64,000 nucleotides of DNA from Diprion similis (taxonomy: Eukaryota > Arthropoda > Insecta > Hymenoptera > Diprionidae): the NCBI RefSeq assembly GCF_021155765.1, contig NC_060110.1, positions 14,096,001 to 14,160,000 on the forward strand. The letters run 5' to 3'. Shown here piece by piece: positions 25,080 through 36,819 of the stretch. Numbering within the stretch: the stretch's first letter is position 1; each line of letters starts with the position of its first letter. A program made the translations under genes and the position numbers. Below the pieces are notes generated by a model. The model ran no database searches, was not told the DNA's origin, and worked only from the letters and a program-made list of their open reading frames with translations.

Positions 25080-28000
25080 ATTTTAAAGATCCTGATTTTT
25101 TTTTACAGCGTAACAGCTGAAACCGCGTATCAAATCCTTTTTCAGTCAAGTACTTGTGAAGTTGCTCAGTTGCCAGTAAATAAAGTATGTTCCAGTAAAC
25201 AAGCGTGGCTCATTCGGTCGAGGGAGAAGTAATTTCTCCAGCCGTTGGTAACATAAACGTTTTGTATGAAATAAAAAAACATTCACATGTCAGAGTGAAT
25301 TTTTACTATATGCATACGTGAGTTCAGCTGATTCAACAATGATTTTGCCGGTAATCAAACGGAGCTATTAATTCGGTAAGGAGATATAAACCAGCCCCCT
25401 GAAAAGCCTGCTGTGACGAGTTTCAATCGATTCATACCAACAACTTTGAACCCATAACTCTCTAGTCTTCGAATAACTTGTAAAATCCGGTGTAACAAAG
25501 CTTGGAACTTGTACTATTTGACAAAATCTTGAATATTAAATCTATAATCTGTACCTGCAGGTGTCAACGGGAATGAAGATAGATGCGTGTATGCGGACTT
25601 GGTTTCTCAAGTGGTTTTGACTATAGATTGTGTCGGCATATTCAACGAGATTACTGCAGAGATCAGCATGACACTTCAAATATGTCTCAATCAGGAACTA
25701 ATAGACACGATATATGCTTAGCGAAGTGATGATTTGGAAAGCTAAGTCATTACGCGCGCCAAAATAATTGAGTAAAAAATTTTTAGCCATGTTATTATTC
25801 AAATGCGTTTGGTGTAAGCATTCGCTTTAGCGTTCGTTAGGCGTAACGAATGAGTAATGTCCGAGGCGATAGAACATCGTACTCTAGGCTTTTGTAGACC
25901 CAGTTTACTGTTAGGTGTGTTAACCTGACAATTGATCGAAAGAAAAAAAAAAAAACACTTGTTTACACATGTATTCGTGTGTATATACATATGTGTATAC
26001 GTGAGATCCTTCACAAATTATTATACTCCTCGTCTATAAGTCATAGGCAAAGTTGAGAAGCGATGCGATCATCGTTCGCCCGCTTTGCCAGAGCGATGCC
26101 TGTATTTGCAAAATCCAAAAGGATCGCGACGCACGTCTTGAACTGCGAATGATAGTCCCCGGCATCATATTGCGAGGACCGATGCTGCGCAGACCTTGCC
26201 GGTGTCACGTGCGAAAACCCACGCAAGGACCGCGAATTTCCGTCCAAGGTCACCCTCGTTACTTCATTCCTCATGGTCTCTTCGTCTCAAACGGCCATCC
26301 CGGACTCCAGGGTGAAGCGCATGCTCGCTGTTGTCCCAAAACGTCGGTGTTCTTTTGACATATAAATCTGCAGCAATAAATTGTGCAACCTCTGATAAAT
26401 TTTTGGCAAACTTTGTTTCGTCGCTTCAAACTTTTCATGATGATGATATTTCGCACGGCTGCAGAGGTTGGATGAAAAGGACGGCTTCAGATGAGGACAA
26501 TAATTGCACTAACGTAGTAATCAGTAGAATCAAAAACATTGGAGAAGCTTCGTTGTTTTAACTCGTCACGTACGTATCAACGGCATTCGTGCGTTTGCGA
26601 AGTGCCGTTACTTCGCAAACATTTCTAATGCCAGGTTAGGTATTCGAGTGTCTGATAAACTTATCTGACGAATGAATACATGCATATACATAGGTTAAAC
26701 ATGGACTTGCGTGCCTCGAATTAGCAGACAAATGTGAATATAATGTGAAAATATATTCGTGGTTAGCCTTAGTTTAAAATTTCTCTGTATTGTTTGAGTC
26801 GTAATCACTATTCTTTGTGAAATATTTTTGAACAAACTGTTCAAAACGCTGAGCTTGCTGGGCGAGGAAACGTTTAGAAATAAAATTGGTGATTGATGAT
26901 AAGAACTCGTTACACACTCCCCGACCGAATCGCATTTCATATGAACGTGATTTACGAACAGTCTCTGTGAAGTAACAGTTGGCAGGGCCAAGGGTGACTG
27001 CTAGTCGCAAACAGACAATGACCCAGTTTCGGCATGTAACGCCGTGACGATAAGAATAACAGCTAGCTAGTATCAAGAATTATATTGCCCAGTGCGGCGT
27101 TAGAACTCCGTAGCTTCACCAGATCAGCGTATTATGCATTGGTTAAACAATTAAATAAATTGCGATATTATGCAGTAAATTAGACGTGCTTATCAGCTAA
27201 ATAAATTCCTTAGAGCTTATAAATAGTGATGAATATTTAAAAATAATTTTCATATGCACTTCACAGTTAAATTGTAACAATATAAGGTTGATCTATCATT
27301 CATTAAACTGAACAATCTCATTCCAAAATCAAATCACGTGCACGTGATCGGCTAAAGACAATTGTCAACCTCCGAGTGAAATACGAATTAAACGTCATTT
27401 AACTCGACAAATATTGTGCGTATTTGTTACGCGGTTGATTACCACAAGGAAATATTTTTGAAGAAAATTTAACTGTTTGACAGACAAAATAATCTTCGGG
27501 CTTAAAAAAATAACTATCGGAATTCAATCAAGGATATCAAATGAGAGTAACTGCGGTGCTGGAAAATACTTAAATGAAAATGACACACTGTCTTGCATTA
27601 CTTCCTGCGGTATTATAGAAGATTGAATGGACAACATTTCGATTTTAGTTGAAAGTCTTGTGTGTGTGTCAAGTTATCGAGTTATAATCGATGGCTAGAT
27701 ATTGTTTTAAACAAAATATTACTGAAATTTCTCATTCTGATCTAACATTTATATATTTATGAGGGAATGAAAATCAGAAATGTAGAAAATTGATATAATT
27801 ATATATATGAGATAAATCTGATTATTAGCGAAGATTGACGTACTTCGCGTTAACTGCAGGGGACACAAAAAGTCAACTCGAGAAACCCCCAACTGTGATG
27901 GCATCCCAAATGCAACGTCAGAATACCTAAGCAGTCAATTTCAAGCGCATGTGACGCGAGTGCGTCTGAAGCATTGTGCGCATGCCGTGGGCGTGTGCGT

Positions 28001-29200
28001 GACTTTAAGATGAATTCGATATGCACAAAGCCACGTGGTCGTTAGCTATGTCAACAGACGTATCATCAATACCATTAAACAAGTCATTTCAACACATTTA
28101 CTAATTTACAGTTGCGCCATAGCTATCATTAGTATAGCCGTAGCATTCTTCTAAAAAATTGTAAATGTGCCAATTGTAGAATTTGTAGTCATAAATGGTA
28201 TAGGAAGAAATTTTATTGCCAATACATTGAGCTTATTCGATGATGAATTAGCACCAGATAAGGCCAAACTATCACCATAAAATCAGTTCTCGATTTCTAG
28301 ATCGTCAACGTTGGTATAATTTACGTTGCAATTCCTAAATCGTAACACGTGATATCAATGGTCGTTACAGTATGTAGATAACCTGAAAAGTAAACTCGAA
28401 TTTGGTACCATTATCTGTAGGGGCTCGATGCTAATTCTACTATCATTTGACGAGCCGGAAGCGTTGAAGACAAAGGATATACAATATACAAAGCTCTGTT
28501 TCAACGGAACTTGGACGCTCTATTCGACGAAAGAATACAAAAATAGCTCTGCCCGATAATGCAAGATAAAAGTCTCGGACGATATCACTAATTACCGTTA
28601 TATGTACGGAAAATTCTATAAGTCATCCTACATGAAGTTGCGGGCTTCTTCACCGTTCCGTGTACACTTGCATGGCGATACGAGAACAATATTTACTTGT
28701 ATTCATCAATCATATGTGTGCACGTCAATAGATCAGGATGCACTTCTTTGAAATTATCTGCCAGCTACTTCAACCCTATGAAAATACTTCTTAGAACGTT
28801 GAGTAGAAGTAAAACACGAATAAAATTAGAATTTATGCTGCCTAAAAACACCTCATTAGAGCTTGAAAGACGTTGGAAAACGTAAAAGTTCTCTTTGATT
28901 ATTTTGGGATTCCATAGACTGACGACATTGCGATTATAATATCACGAAACTGAGAAATGTTTTTTGTGCCCCAAGATATCAACAAATTTTTCTACCATTT
29001 CCATAACTTTGTAACAAACAGAAGACTGGAAATTTTTCGACACTAAAATTGACTTCATGCAATATCTCATATGTAGATACCAGAGCCTTTCAGCTAATCG
29101 ACCAGACACTGACAATGTGTGGTTGAATTGACGTCGCGCAAACTGAGGCCGATCAAAGCTTTCTCGATGTTCTCGAGCTACAATGTTATCTAGTGATAAT
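25080..29200. other. Non-coding stretch
   Basis: No gene supported. A frame of about 100 codons at 26053-26358 overlaps a minus-strand frame and has no recognisable features. Poly-A and TA-rich short tracts are scattered. Confidence 0.45.
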
Positions 29201-29211
29201 ATAAAACGGAA

Positions 29212-29393
29212 GTGACTAAGGAGAGTTCGACAGCAGCGCCGTCTCCTTCTCGTACGCCTCGAACTTCCTCTGACAATGACCCAACGCTCAGCAAAGCTGC
29301 TTGGCCGACTGGCCCACAAATGTTAACGCATGTTTTGGAGATGGTGCATCGACCCCTCCACGTGTTCAGAGAACGCATGTTACATGCGGGCGG
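29212..29393 (+). other. Orphan exon-like open segment with strong donor
   Basis: The plus-strand frame ending at 29393 runs into a near-perfect donor GG|GTAAGT. Its translation is Ser/Thr/Pro-rich (SPSRTPRTSSDNDPTLSK) and then amphipathic (PQMLTHVLEMVHRPLHVFRE), which looks like real protein. There is no ATG: upstream the frame meets stops just before 29200. An acceptor would have to lie around 29210-29235, where the pyrimidine tract is weak. It could be an internal exon of a long-intron gene or a decayed exon. I do not recognise the product. Confidence 0.3.
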
Positions 29394-29399
29394 GTAAGT

Positions 29400-31490
29400 G
29401 TCGGGTCACAAGGTACGCGTGTGTGTTTGCGCGTACATCTGCGTGGCATAGTGCATATAATACGCACAATATACAGTATACTGCAGGCTGGTATTGATTT
29501 TCGAACAAGCTTGTCACCACCGTCGCCGTGGGCCATCTTGATCGAATCGACAGATCAATTGACATAGGTATAAAAGAGACGGAGTTAATTAACCTTGATT
29601 CCAAAGCTAAAATTGGAAGGCGAACCTTTCTCAGAATGAATACTAACAATCGCCGAATATTATCGCGATGACATACATTATAATCGTTTTTAATGATGAT
29701 GAACGAAACCCAACGATGCGATATTTCCTTCAACTGTGCGTTTATGTATTTGAAATGGTAAGTGATGGATAACGGGTCGTTACGGGAATTATTTACGTCG
29801 ACGTAACTAGTAGGTAACAACCGAGTCCAAGAAGAAATTGTTAATCGGGCCAACTGTTTACAAGGGATGAGATAAATTTGAATTTGATTATCGATCTGAA
29901 TATAGCTGTGAGTAGAGATCATGGGTTCGTTGAATAAAGTGGCGTCAACACAAATAAAAAATACATGCTCTTGACCAAAAATTTAATCTGTTAGTAACAG
30001 GTAGATAAAATTTTGCCGCTACCGACTATAGTAAAATACCAAATTTCAGGTATTTATAAAAACTGCATATCATATGATTTTAGGATAACTGTAAGACACG
30101 ACAATACAAAGTATTTTCGAAACGATCGAGAAAACGGTAACCATCGGACTCTCGTTTATTTATCACGGATTTTCTACGCTATTAATGGTGATGGATAATT
30201 ATGGTCATCTCTTACAAGTGATTCTTTTAAATTTTGATCAGTACAAATACAGGTGATGGCGCCATCTATAAAAAATCTCCGAACTGTGGTAAATTTTTCT
30301 AGATTTACACCCACACAAGCTCAACTTCCAGCCATAATTGATACTCTCGTTTTTCGTATCCCCGGGATACGAGCACTTCCTGAAACAACATTCTAATCGT
30401 TTCTGAAACTGGTGTACGATGGTGAACGTCTGTACGTCGGTAACCAGCTCGTACTTTACCGTCACGAAGACAGCGGGTAATGTAGAGCTCATTTCGACAA
30501 CAAATCGTTACAGCAGTACAAAGACCAACAGCCCTGGGTTATTTTTCGTAACAGTTTGCCGGGCCTGGGTGGGTCCGGGGGTATTAGCAGTTGCACGTTT
30601 TATCAACCAAGCAACTGACCACGCCGGTAAACGAAGTTCTTCATAACCCACAACTATCGCGTGCAAAACGTTGGTAACATACCGTCGTCATCGTCAAATT
30701 GAAAAGTTGAGAAAATCCCGTACAAGAAATATGTACACTGAAATTATACAACGGAAAAATAAAAGTCAATCACACAGATGAACGAGTATCGTTTTTATTT
30801 ACCTGAATATATCAAATCTCCTATAGGGAACTGTGGCGTCTCTAAGAAGTTCAATTTACTTTTTCACAGTTTTCCTATGAAGTCAACCTTGAGATGAATA
30901 TTTTCAGCACTTAGCACTGAAACAGTTCAAAAAGTAATTAGTTCACACAGACATTTGGTTCCCTAATACGAACGAAAAGTTTGATTGCCTGAAGCAGACA
31001 AAAAATTTAGTTACATGAAACAGGCAAAAGGTCTAGTTAGATAGAACGCTTAGGAAGTTTGATTAGCTAAAATAGTTGAAAATTTTCATCAACTAAAACA
31101 GACGAAAGGTTTGACGAAAACATTGTCGTTCGAGTGAAGATTAAATGTTTCTCAGTATACTTGGAGAAAAAGTAGTTCGTTGCCCTGAAACAAAAAAAAA
31201 AACAATCAATAAAAAAATACTTTCATACACCTTAGATATGTTCTATAAATATACTTACTACAAGCTTCTTGCCCATCACTATACACTCCGTGATTTTTAT
31301 TCCCGTGAATTGACCGCCGGCTTGCAAATGCCGCGCTTTCTCTCAGAACCAAAAAGTATCAAGTTAACGCGCAAAAGGCACCGTCAATTTGAACTTGAAA
31401 ACTCTGTCGTTAGTAACAAGATCGATTGAAAAGCTGAAGGCTCAACACATCAAACGTGATTTACTTTTTCATATGCCGTTTACGAAATCG
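29400..31490. other. Non-coding stretch
   Basis: No gene supported. A minus-strand open frame at 29380-29922 starts from a real ATG, but its residue composition is unremarkable and it is not splice-bounded. Confidence 0.45.
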
Positions 31491-31514
31491 TCAAGCAAAA
31501 GAGGCGATCGATCG

Positions 31515-31626
31515 ACTCGCATGGTCTCGATCACTAGATCACTCGATCTCTAGACCACTCGATCACTGGGTCACTTGATCACTCGGATACTGGGTACACG
31601 ATCACTGGATCACTCGATCACTCGAT
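31515..31626. repeat. Degenerate GATCACTC minisatellite
   Basis: About a dozen imperfect units of the form GATCACTC/GATCACTG follow one another over about 110 bp, with variants such as GATCTCTA and GGTCACTT. The period is 8-9 bp and many Sau3AI-type GATC sites result. Confidence 0.85.
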
Positions 31627-31639
31627 TAGTCCGCGAGGG

Positions 31640-32900
31640 AGCGTCAGAAATTTTGGGCTCATTTCCATCAGCTTAATTTTTTTTTTGTTCGGGTTTTGTG
31701 ATTTTTCCCGATAGACGTAATTCCCCAACAATTCCCGGCTTTTCCGGTCTGTCACCACCGTGATGATCAATCGTCGCGCAAATAACGCGTCCGATTCCCG
31801 TGATTAATCTACGCGCAAAAAGGCGCGGCCGATTAATCCGTCGAAAAATCTTAAATGTCTAGGACTTGTCACAAAATTCTGTAGAAAACCAATTCGCATC
31901 TGCGTATTTTTGATACCGACACATTGTGATGCGAATTGTTGTTCCGAGATGCAAGTCAAGTCCGGGAGGGAGGTTGGAAGGCATGCATTATTGTGTGGCG
32001 TGACGGTCGGCGGTCCTCTTCGACGCGAAGTCTTCGAGCTCAGCATCTCTCCCCATCCAGCGTACCACGGAACGCGATGGATGGTCCAGAGATGCGTTTT
32101 GCCTATTCAGACGATCACAGAGATCAATTGAATGAAATAATGATAGACGATGATTAAATAATTGAATTCAATAACGAGTGGAAAACAATAGCAAAGTGAC
32201 AAGAAATGGGAAATTGGATCTCGTCCAAATTTGAAAGCTTACTAATAAATAATTCGGAGACTCTTGTATTCAGTTTTGCGCGTGTTTCTTGATGAAAATC
32301 ACTGTGATCATTTGACGCTGTGGATTACAAAAGTTAATAACATCGCGGTGCATCGCGACCTTCCTACCCTCGCCTGATTCCCAACGGAACCACCCAACGG
32401 AAATGTTGAAAAGAAATTCACACGCACATCTGCATCAAACCCCGCAACGGATCCCACAACGGCCACCTACCTACCCGATTACCTATATTCGCTCTAAACG
32501 ATTCTCCATTCTTTCCAACACACATTATTCTTCCTCATTTGCGCCATGGTCACTGTCACTTACTTTTTCATTGAATACCTGTGAGGAGCAAAACGTTTTT
32601 GTACCATAATCAGCGAGAGTAATGTTTTAGTGATTGCTGGCCGATTATCGGTACATAAACCTTTTGTAGATGGATTAAAAACACCCTGACTTTTCTAAGC
32701 GAGCTAAGCCTGTGGCAATAAAAAATTGAAAATGATTCAAGATATATTATGCAAGTTGATTACGTTAGGTTCTACCAGACTTTGAAACATTATCATTTAA
32801 ACAATCGCTGGAATATGTTTAAACCTCAGGTTTATCCACCACTTAAACGACATCATTGTAATTATATAATATCTGTAGCAAAACACAATGTGTTTTCGCG
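31640..32900. other. Non-coding stretch
   Basis: No gene supported. It may include the 3' part or UTR of the minus-strand gene suggested at 32.9-35.3 kb, but no exon could be placed. Confidence 0.4.
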
Positions 32901-32923
32901 AATGTTGAGTAAGTGATGGTTAC

Positions 32924-33866
32924 CTGTCGCGATGCTCATTCCACTCTCAGCAACGTGCAAAATTTCTAACTTTGTGTAACTTTGGTAGTATAGGTCAACT
33001 CCGATGAGAGAGAGAAAAAAAATGAGTCGACTGAAAGTCAAGCAGCGTTGAGATCGCGAATGAGCCTATGCTGAGAAATCGAAGATTTGTGTAACAATTT
33101 TTACCGCCACGCCACGTGACAAAGGAGTCCCAGGAAAATACCCGTAACCTAAACACGTGCAAACTCACCAACGATGCTGAGTAATGGAGAAGTTACTCGG
33201 ATGTCTCTGCTTAACTCTGAAAAAATGCAAAAGGAAGCTCGAATTAATTTAGCAAACTAGATTTTCCATTATCACTGTTTTCTATTTCTATATTTGTTTG
33301 CCGCATGTTACACAATGACAGAAATTAGGTTTCAAATGTAGCATATCGAATTATCAAAAAATAATTGAAATAAATTTCATTACCTCCTCTGGGTTGCTCC
33401 ACACTTTACATGTATATGTAGTAATTCTCGTAGCTTCTTAGGTTGTACGATGGTGACACACTTTCCATACTACGATAAGAATATAATAAATTATTACTCG
33501 CATCATGTACTTGGATCAGATTTGATGTCACTGCAGACTGTATCATAATAAGTTACTTCCATGATATTTCAGATGTTTCTGATTTATTTATAAATGAACT
33601 CTAGATATTGATACTAGAGGGCTAATAAAATAAGCAAAGATATTGGATAAATGCCTAAAATTAATGAGCACCTAAAATCATCTGCAATCAGAAGTGACGT
33701 GATAATTAGAAATCACATTGGATGTGTACCTTTCAGGTTTATTCACTGTGTAGCGTTAAACAGGTGGCTTAATTTTCAGAGTATTGTCAGAGATCGATTG
33801 ATTGGGTTACGTCATTTGAATCATCGCTAAATCTGGTCGATAGTGCTTCAATACAGTGTGCCCCCT
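32924..33866 (-). other. Cluster of splice-bounded minus-strand open segments
   Basis: Four short segments on the minus strand lie between acceptor-like AG and donor GT signals. 33811-33866 reads GAHCIEALSTRFSDDSND. 33384-33469 reads YGKCVTIVQPKKLRELLHIH and onward. 33169-33216 reads LSRDIRVTSPLLSIV, or in another frame VKQRHPSNFSITQ. 32924-32965 reads ILHVAESGMSIAT. Several pairs join in phase, but no single chain through all of them stays open, so the gene model is unresolved or the gene is decayed. I do not recognise the protein. Confidence 0.35.
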
Positions 33867-34134
33867 CTAAAAAACATTTTATCAGAACTTGTTTTTCAAA
33901 ATCACTATACAAGGCATTGAAAAACTACTGTTATTTGTGTAAAATCATGATGGACTGAATAGCAATCAATTTCATCTAACAAATTTCTCAAATTGAAATT
34001 TATGCAAAGGCATAATTAAGAACAGTCTCAAATGTGTACCTGGTTTCTGGTCTTCCAACAAATTCCGAGATGTTCAGCTGCTGCATTTTGTTTTCCACCA
34101 TCTATTACCAGGGTGACTTACTGGGGAAGCTCAC

Positions 34135-34175
34135 TAGCCTCGACGATTTTTGCAGTAGTTCAATTCCGTAATCAG
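34135..34175 (-). other. Possible small exon, minus strand
   Basis: CCTTCAG precedes and GTGAGC follows a 41-bp segment that continues in phase from the exon at 34349-34468 and reads LITELNYCKNRRG. A second frame through the same DNA (DYGIELLQKSSRLVSFP) also looks protein-like and joins in phase to 33811-33866 but not to 34349-34468. The conflict is the main reason the model is uncertain. Confidence 0.25.
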
Positions 34176-34348
34176 CTGAAGGACAAATCCATAACATTTT
34201 GTTAATTTTTAATCTAATTCAACATCCATATACTCAATGTTTAAACACATGCAATTTTCGTTTGTAGCCAACGTATTATGCCAAGCTTTGGAAAATCTTA
34301 ACGATTATTTACACAAACAAGTAAGAAATGATTAGGATTGTTTTATAC

Positions 34349-34468
34349 CTGTTGTTTATCTGCAATAAGTTCAACAGTTCCACCACCGAGCGATGTCTTC
34401 CAAGATTTATTGATGAGGCCTTTCAATCTAGGGTTGCTAATGTCAATCAAAGTTGCTGCAGTTTCTTT
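34349..34468 (-). CDS. Probable internal exon of an unrecognised minus-strand gene
   Basis: On the minus strand the acceptor CGATTGCAG precedes 34468, and the exon ends CAACAG|GTATAA at 34349. The 120 bp are exactly 40 codons in phase 0. They read KETAATLIDISNPRLKGLIN, then KSWKTSLGGGTVELIADKQQ. The other two frames are closed by stops. The phase matches the candidate first exon at 35194-35247. The sequence looks like genuine protein, but I cannot name the family. Confidence 0.5.
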
Positions 34469-34936
34469 CTGCAATCGGGTAAGATGAGGAAAGATTTTTC
34501 TAGTACTTAATGTAATTTTCATAACGATTTGAACAGCATTGAAAATTGACCATATTCGTCCAAAACATAATAGGTTCGAGGAAGCAATAACAGTTGACGA
34601 TTTAAGTTCACTCGAAATTTCGAAACGAATCAGTAACGCCGTTGATGCAATAACGTTTGTTAAATCTAATAAAGGATTACAAAATCGAGGATCCCTCTAT
34701 CGATCGATCCTTAGAAAGAAATTCGGAAAAACATGCAATCCCTCACAGTATTTTTTACATAAGAAACAACACCAAGATCAACGACGCAATAAAATTTTCA
34801 TTCCACAAACGTGTGTCCACGTGAGAGACGCGATCCGCGAACCGAAATCCGAGACACAACTCACACGAAGGTCACCTTCCGCAAGGTCCGTTTTTTCAAA
34901 ATGTTAGAAGTAAAACGACAACGGAAGATTATCAGA

Positions 34937-35762
34937 TCATTTTCTTGTCACGAAACTCTAGTGCCAATATGCAGCGTAGTAATTACACTCGATTTCAAGC
35001 CATTTACACTTTTTGTGTTGTAGTGGCTGTCTAGAAAGACTGAGTTTAACTTGCTAACAATGCAACTACGCACTCACCGAAAGTCTGCCGCACAAACAAT
35101 AACAAACGACACCCGACGCAGAGAGTCGAGAATCGAAATCGCTAAAAGCTGAAGTTGCACAAAAGAATGAAAATTTGAGACACGATAACTCACCTTCGAT
35201 GTCCTCCGCTGTTTTTGTTTCCGTAACTCTGCTCTTTTATGGGCCATCATACACTGCATGCCGTTCGTATATTATCACGGATCGAATCACGATACACAGC
35301 CTTTTTATTAACCGTAAGGTATCGGTGCTTGGCCATGTCACTATCTTGTCACAAAACGCTTATGACTCTGCAGCGTAATAATTACACTCGATTCGAAGCT
35401 CATTCACAGTTTTGTGTTGTAGCTGGCTGCCTCAAGGGACTGACAATGAGTTAAAATTGCAAACAATGCAACGACGCACTAACCGAAAATCAGCCGCACA
35501 AACAATAACAAACGACACTCGACGCAGAGAGTCGAGAATCGAAATCGCTAATAGCTGAAGTTGCAGACAAGATTGAAAGTTTTAAACACGAAATTCACCT
35601 TCGATGTCCCCGGCTGTTGTCATTTCATTAACTCCGTTCTGCAATGGCCCGTACGCTGCATGCCGTTCGTATACTGAACACAATCAGTTTCGTGGAAATA
35701 CACTGATCGAATAACGTTACACAGCCTTTTTTTCACTCATAACCTATCGGTGCTTAGCCATG
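34937..35762 (-). repeat. Tandem duplication of a promoter and first-exon unit
   Basis: Copy 1 (34937-35337) and copy 2 (35338-35762) align over about 400 bp. Both contain CTTGTCAC near the left edge, GCACAAACAATAACAAACGACAC, CGACGCAGAGAGTCGAGAATCGAAATCGCTAA, CACCTTCGATGTCC and GCATGCCGTTCGTATA. On the minus strand each holds a start region followed by the conserved donor context ATCGAAG|GTGA. Only copy 1 keeps an open first exon: in copy 2 the aligned ATG is ACG and the frame is stopped. A third, more diverged copy lies at about 37440-37790. Confidence 0.8.
35194..35247 (-). CDS. Candidate first coding exon (minus strand)
   Basis: Two adjacent in-frame ATGs (35250-35248 and 35247-35245), with another at 35259, open a short basic leader, MAHKRAELRKQKQRRTSK. 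It ends in phase 0 at a strong donor AAG|GTGAGT. The next downstream exon (34349-34468) begins in the same phase, giving a continuous 58-residue start. The upstream sequence is the duplicated unit described at 34937-35762, so the promoter is probably within it. The function is unknown. Confidence 0.4.
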
Positions 35763-36073
35763 TTCCGAATACGTATACTGTACATGGCGATTTCAATTCT
35801 TGACTTACGCGACTCGCGTAAATCTCATTACGGCTGCTCGGAAGCGACTGACGCCGCGCTACGCTCAGAAACACGTCTCAACCGGTTGGAAACACCATGC
35901 GAGCTGTGCACAACGCAGTCAGATGGTCAAAATATTGCCGTTTCACGCGGTTTAAGGCGTCGATTGAAATTTTCTGGTGTCTTCCGATCAAATAAAACAT
36001 GCGTGAAGATGTTTTTTGACGTACAGCAAATAACTGAATGCTGGAGCAGCAAATTTGCTCCGATGGCGCCCAT

Positions 36074-36096
36074 GATTCCCCCCCCCCCCCTCCCGC
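36074..36096. repeat. Poly-C tract
   Basis: A run of about 10 C with further C-rich sequence. It lies inside a 129-codon plus-strand frame (35760-36149) that I do not consider coding. Confidence 0.8.
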
Positions 36097-36819
36097 ACGT
36101 ACTTAACAAGCAGCCAATGAGAGCATTCTGCTCTGTTTACTGCGCGTGAAAAAACAGCTGAAAGCTAAAGGGGAAATGTGAAAAAAAACCAACAATCTTC
36201 TCTTTTCTCAATGTGTAAACATAGGACTGAAACTAATAACATAATATTGCCAGTTACTCGTCCTTATACTACTATGTATATGAATGTGGATTTGTAGATG
36301 ATCGTATTTGGATGTGAAGATTATATTTATTAACCGTGTGTGCAGTTATCATCCAGGCACCTCGAAGATTATTTCCAAAAACCTATCTTGTCTCGGAGAA
36401 AGCTATTGTATTAACGTCACCATTGAAATCGTAAATTGAATGAAAAATCTATTCATATTCAAGTATCGTGTTTACAATTATTGGCCGGTGATTCAGATCT
36501 ACTCGAACATTATACGTGACATTTATTACGGTGATATCCCAAAAAAATTCACGATTCTTTAATTTCTTCGGTTCTTTAAGCATGTGCTACATTCAATTCT
36601 TTTATCAGTACCCCGATTAAACAGACGCTCACGAATTACCGACATCCGAGAAAGAACCCTGATCATTTTTAAATTTGTTTTTTATTACGTGTGTGATAAT
36701 AATTGCCTGAGATTCATCGAGGTTCGTTCAGCGTAAGCTCAAACATTAGTAACAATCGATTTTCACCTAATTTCCAAAAAATACTAGCCCCATAAGACTG
36801 TAAGTCTTCATATATCTTC

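Noticed and set aside
26053..26358. 101-codon plus-strand frame
   Set aside because: It has no recognisable protein features and an overlapping minus frame of similar quality, so it is probably chance.
29380..29922. 180-codon minus-strand frame
   Set aside because: Although long and ATG-started, it shows no domain, no splice boundaries and no coding-like bias compared with its neighbours. It was kept out for lack of support.
34539..34907. 122-codon plus-strand frame
   Set aside because: It has no splice signals and lies opposite an intron of the minus-strand candidate gene. It lacks any recognisable domain, and its apparent start is not a convincing ATG.
35760..36149. 129-codon plus-strand frame with ATG
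   Set aside because: It crosses a poly-C tract, has no recognisable features and begins within the edge of the duplicated unit.
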